Origin: an uncultured Proteiniphilum sp.
Lineage (GTDB): Bacteria > Bacteroidota > Bacteroidia > Bacteroidales > Dysgonomonadaceae
Length of the DNA stretch: 7,737 nt
Reading direction: 5' to 3'
NCBI RefSeq assembly: GCF_937873925.1
Contig: NZ_CALNAT010000146.1
Location: forward strand, 1 to 7,737
The translations under genes were made by a program, and so were the position numbers. Shown piece by piece: positions 6,120-7,737 of the stretch. Under the pieces are notes generated by a model. It worked only from the letters and a program-made list of their open reading frames with translations. It did no database searches and was not told the origin of the DNA. The number at the start of each line of letters is the position of its first letter. The first letter of the stretch is position 1.

Positions 6120-7737
6120 TTACATATCAATACAGTCATATTGCACGCAGACTATAGCTCCATTGGTGAACATGAAATAGAGGTACATGTAGTAGCCGTC
6201 ATTTGAAACCTTCAGGATTACGTCGCCGGTGCCGTTGGCGTTTTGTCCGCCGTTGTCTTTACCCCCATAAGTGCCAATTGGAGCAGTCCAGATCGGCGTT
6301 GTAAATGTGGAGGTTCCGCTTGCATCGAACAGGTAAATGGAATCGTCACTACCCCAAGTGAAGGAGTTGACAGAATTACTTGCTGCATACGGACAGTTGT
6401 TGAAGACGGTATAATCGGCAGCATTTTGTATCCAGTTGGCATTAATTTCAGGACCCAGGGCTCTTATCGCGTTAGTGCTACCGTTGACCCATGCAAACTT
6501 TCTTGGTGCGGCATAATAACTTACAAAGTAATCGGCATTGGGATTGGAGGGGTCGGTTGCCACGACATCAGCATTATTTCCCCATCCTCCTTCGATTCCC
6601 GAAATAGTTACGATCTCAGGCGTATGTGATTGGAGTACTCCCTCTTTTACCTGCCAGCGGGCAAAGGAACGGTCAGCCCCCAAAATTGCGGCGGTAATGA
6701 TAGCATCCCCATCGATACTTCCTTTTACCGATAGTTTTCGTCCGATAGCATAAGATCCACTTGCACTCCAGTCAATAAATAGTTCGGGTGTGCCATTCAC
6801 TCCTTTTATATTCCAAACTTTAAATGTACCCGCATTGGGCGCAAGATTACAAACCAGGATATTATCTCCGTCGTCGGCTGTCGCGAAAAAGTTGGTAAGA
6901 CCACCGACAATTGACCCCATATTGGGCATCGTGCCCACAATAGCACCTGTTTTCCGGTCAAGATATTTAGATGGTTGGTTCCTTGTATTTACAACAACAT
7001 AATCTTTAGTTACTGCAATCCCGGTTGTCATATGTAATTCAGAGAGACCGAGATCCGCCATTATTGTCTTTGACCATAGAACTTTGCCGCTACCAGTACG
7101 CATGCCGAAATCTACCTTGTTGGGTACATCTTTCTGTACTTTATACACCGACTTGCTCACACCATCTTGTGCTGTTACGGTAAGGGAAATTTCTTCATCA
7201 TAATTCAGTGCGACCGTTCTCGGATCCGGATCGAGAGTGGCTCCGTGAGAGATATTCACTTCGGCGAGCAATTCTCCAATATCCTCAAGCGAAATCAATG
7301 AGATTGTTTTTAACTCTTCATCAATTATTCCGCTAATCCCAAGTGATTTCAATTCAAAACTGGTAATCCTTGCTTCTGCACTTTTCCGTATCTCTGCAAC
7401 AATCTTATAATCTTTCTTGGTTTTAGTCTGATCCGTAACAGTGATATAATTTTCTTTGGTCAGATCGAGATATAAGAGAGGGGGCGAGATCGTTACATTG
7501 TCATCCAGATTTGCCTCAATTCGTACGTTTTTCAAATTGTCCATTGTCAGCACATTCTCTGAAATGCGAGGGTAATTATATGGGAAAACAATAGTGATAA
7601 TCCCTTTTTCATAATCTATTTCACTTGTGAAGCTGTTTTCACTACTTTCGTCGCCATAAAAGGAGGCCGTCAGACTGTTGATCCCGTAACGGGAGACCGA
7701 TGGAGTCAGGTCCTCCACTTGTTGGCATCCATTCATC
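6120..7737 (-). CDS. DUF5018-type lipoprotein, probable surface glycan-binding protein; 5' end cut by the right edge
   Basis: 538 residues are visible from the first in-window Met, but the true start probably lies outside: the frame opens MNGCQQVED, in which Cys 4 looks like the lipidated cysteine, and the hydrophobic signal peptide that must precede it is missing. Two Ig-like beta-sandwich domains follow (about 17-116 and 122-202), each ending in a strand pattern like YKIVAEI or YKVQKD. From about 205 to the end there is a repetitive beta-rich region with recurring strand pairs and aromatic turns (GKVLWSKT, GTFKVWNI, RKFAWVNGST, DSIYLFDASG, TGDVILKVSNDGYYMYLY) that looks like a beta-propeller. 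No catalytic motif is evident. This is the architecture of DUF5018 proteins, which in Bacteroidota usually follow SusC/SusD and are thought to bind glycan at the cell surface. That suggests the transporter pair lies just beyond the right edge (inference). Confidence 0.8.
   Translation of the reverse strand, partial: MNGCQQVEDLTPSVSRYGINSLTASFYGDESSENSFTSEIDYEKGIITIVFPYNYPRISENVLTMDNLKNVRIEANLDDNVTISPPLLYLDLTKENYITVTDQTKTKKDYKIVAEIRKSAEARITSFELKSLGISGIIDEELKTISLISLEDIGELLAEVNISHGATLDPDPRTVALNYDEEISLTVTAQDGVSKSVYKVQKDVPNKVDFGMRTGSGKVLWSKTIMADLGLSELHMTTGIAVTKDYVVVNTRNQPSKYLDRKTGAIVGTMPNMGSIVGGLTNFFATADDGDNILVCNLAPNAGTFKVWNIKGVNGTPELFIDWSASGSYAIGRKLSVKGSIDGDAIITAAILGADRSFARWQVKEGVLQSHTPEIVTISGIEGGWGNNADVVATDPSNPNADYFVSYYAAPRKFAWVNGSTNAIRALGPEINANWIQNAADYTVFNNCPYAASNSVNSFTWGSDDSIYLFDASGTSTFTTPIWTAPIGTYGGKDNGGQNANGTGDVILKVSNDGYYMYLYFMFTNGAIVCVQYDCIDM

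Noticed and set aside
6243..7002. Plus-strand open frames of 70 to 128 codons opposite the DUF5018 gene
   Set aside because: They are antisense to a well-supported coding region and have no recognisable content.

Overview
The window looks like part of a polysaccharide utilisation locus (PUL) from a Bacteroidota genome, probably Bacteroidales. The signs are a run of lipoproteins with short signal peptides, a DUF5018-type surface protein of the kind that follows SusC/SusD pairs, weak Shine-Dalgarno sequences, AT-rich gaps and moderate GC. The genus cannot be named from this sequence. All six genes are on the minus strand, so transcription runs from the right edge to the left edge.

Layout in order of transcription: (1) 7737-6120, a lipoprotein with two Ig-like domains and a beta-propeller-like C-terminal region (DUF5018 type, likely surface glycan-binding protein), with its signal peptide cut off by the right edge; (2) a perfect 18-bp inverted repeat at 6072-6109; (3) 6039-4645, a family-10-like glycosidase lipoprotein (GHL10 type, TIM barrel); (4) a 153-bp gap with a weak terminator-like hairpin and a promoter-like hexamer pair; (5) 4491-2779, a Tat-exported FAD-dependent oxidoreductase; (6) 2696-1335, a second GHL10-type lipoprotein, paralogous to the first; (7) 1319-72, a phosphodiester glycosidase (NAGPA/DUF2233) lipoprotein with its own N-terminal Ig-like domain; (8) 61-1, the first 20 codons of another Tat-signal protein. 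From the FAD gene to the left edge the gaps are 82, 15 and 10 bp, so these genes are probably co-transcribed.

Inferred joint role: the DUF5018 protein binds a glycan at the cell surface, the two GHL10 proteins and the NAGPA protein cleave glycosidic or sugar-phosphate-type bonds outside the cytoplasm, and the two Tat proteins act in the periplasm on released sugars or on a modification. No gene here belongs to a classical glycosidase family with a known substrate, so the target is open. The set of two GHL10 proteins, one NAGPA protein and one exported flavoprotein is the most interesting feature. No SusC, SusD, regulator, transposase, tRNA, rRNA or CRISPR is visible in the window.
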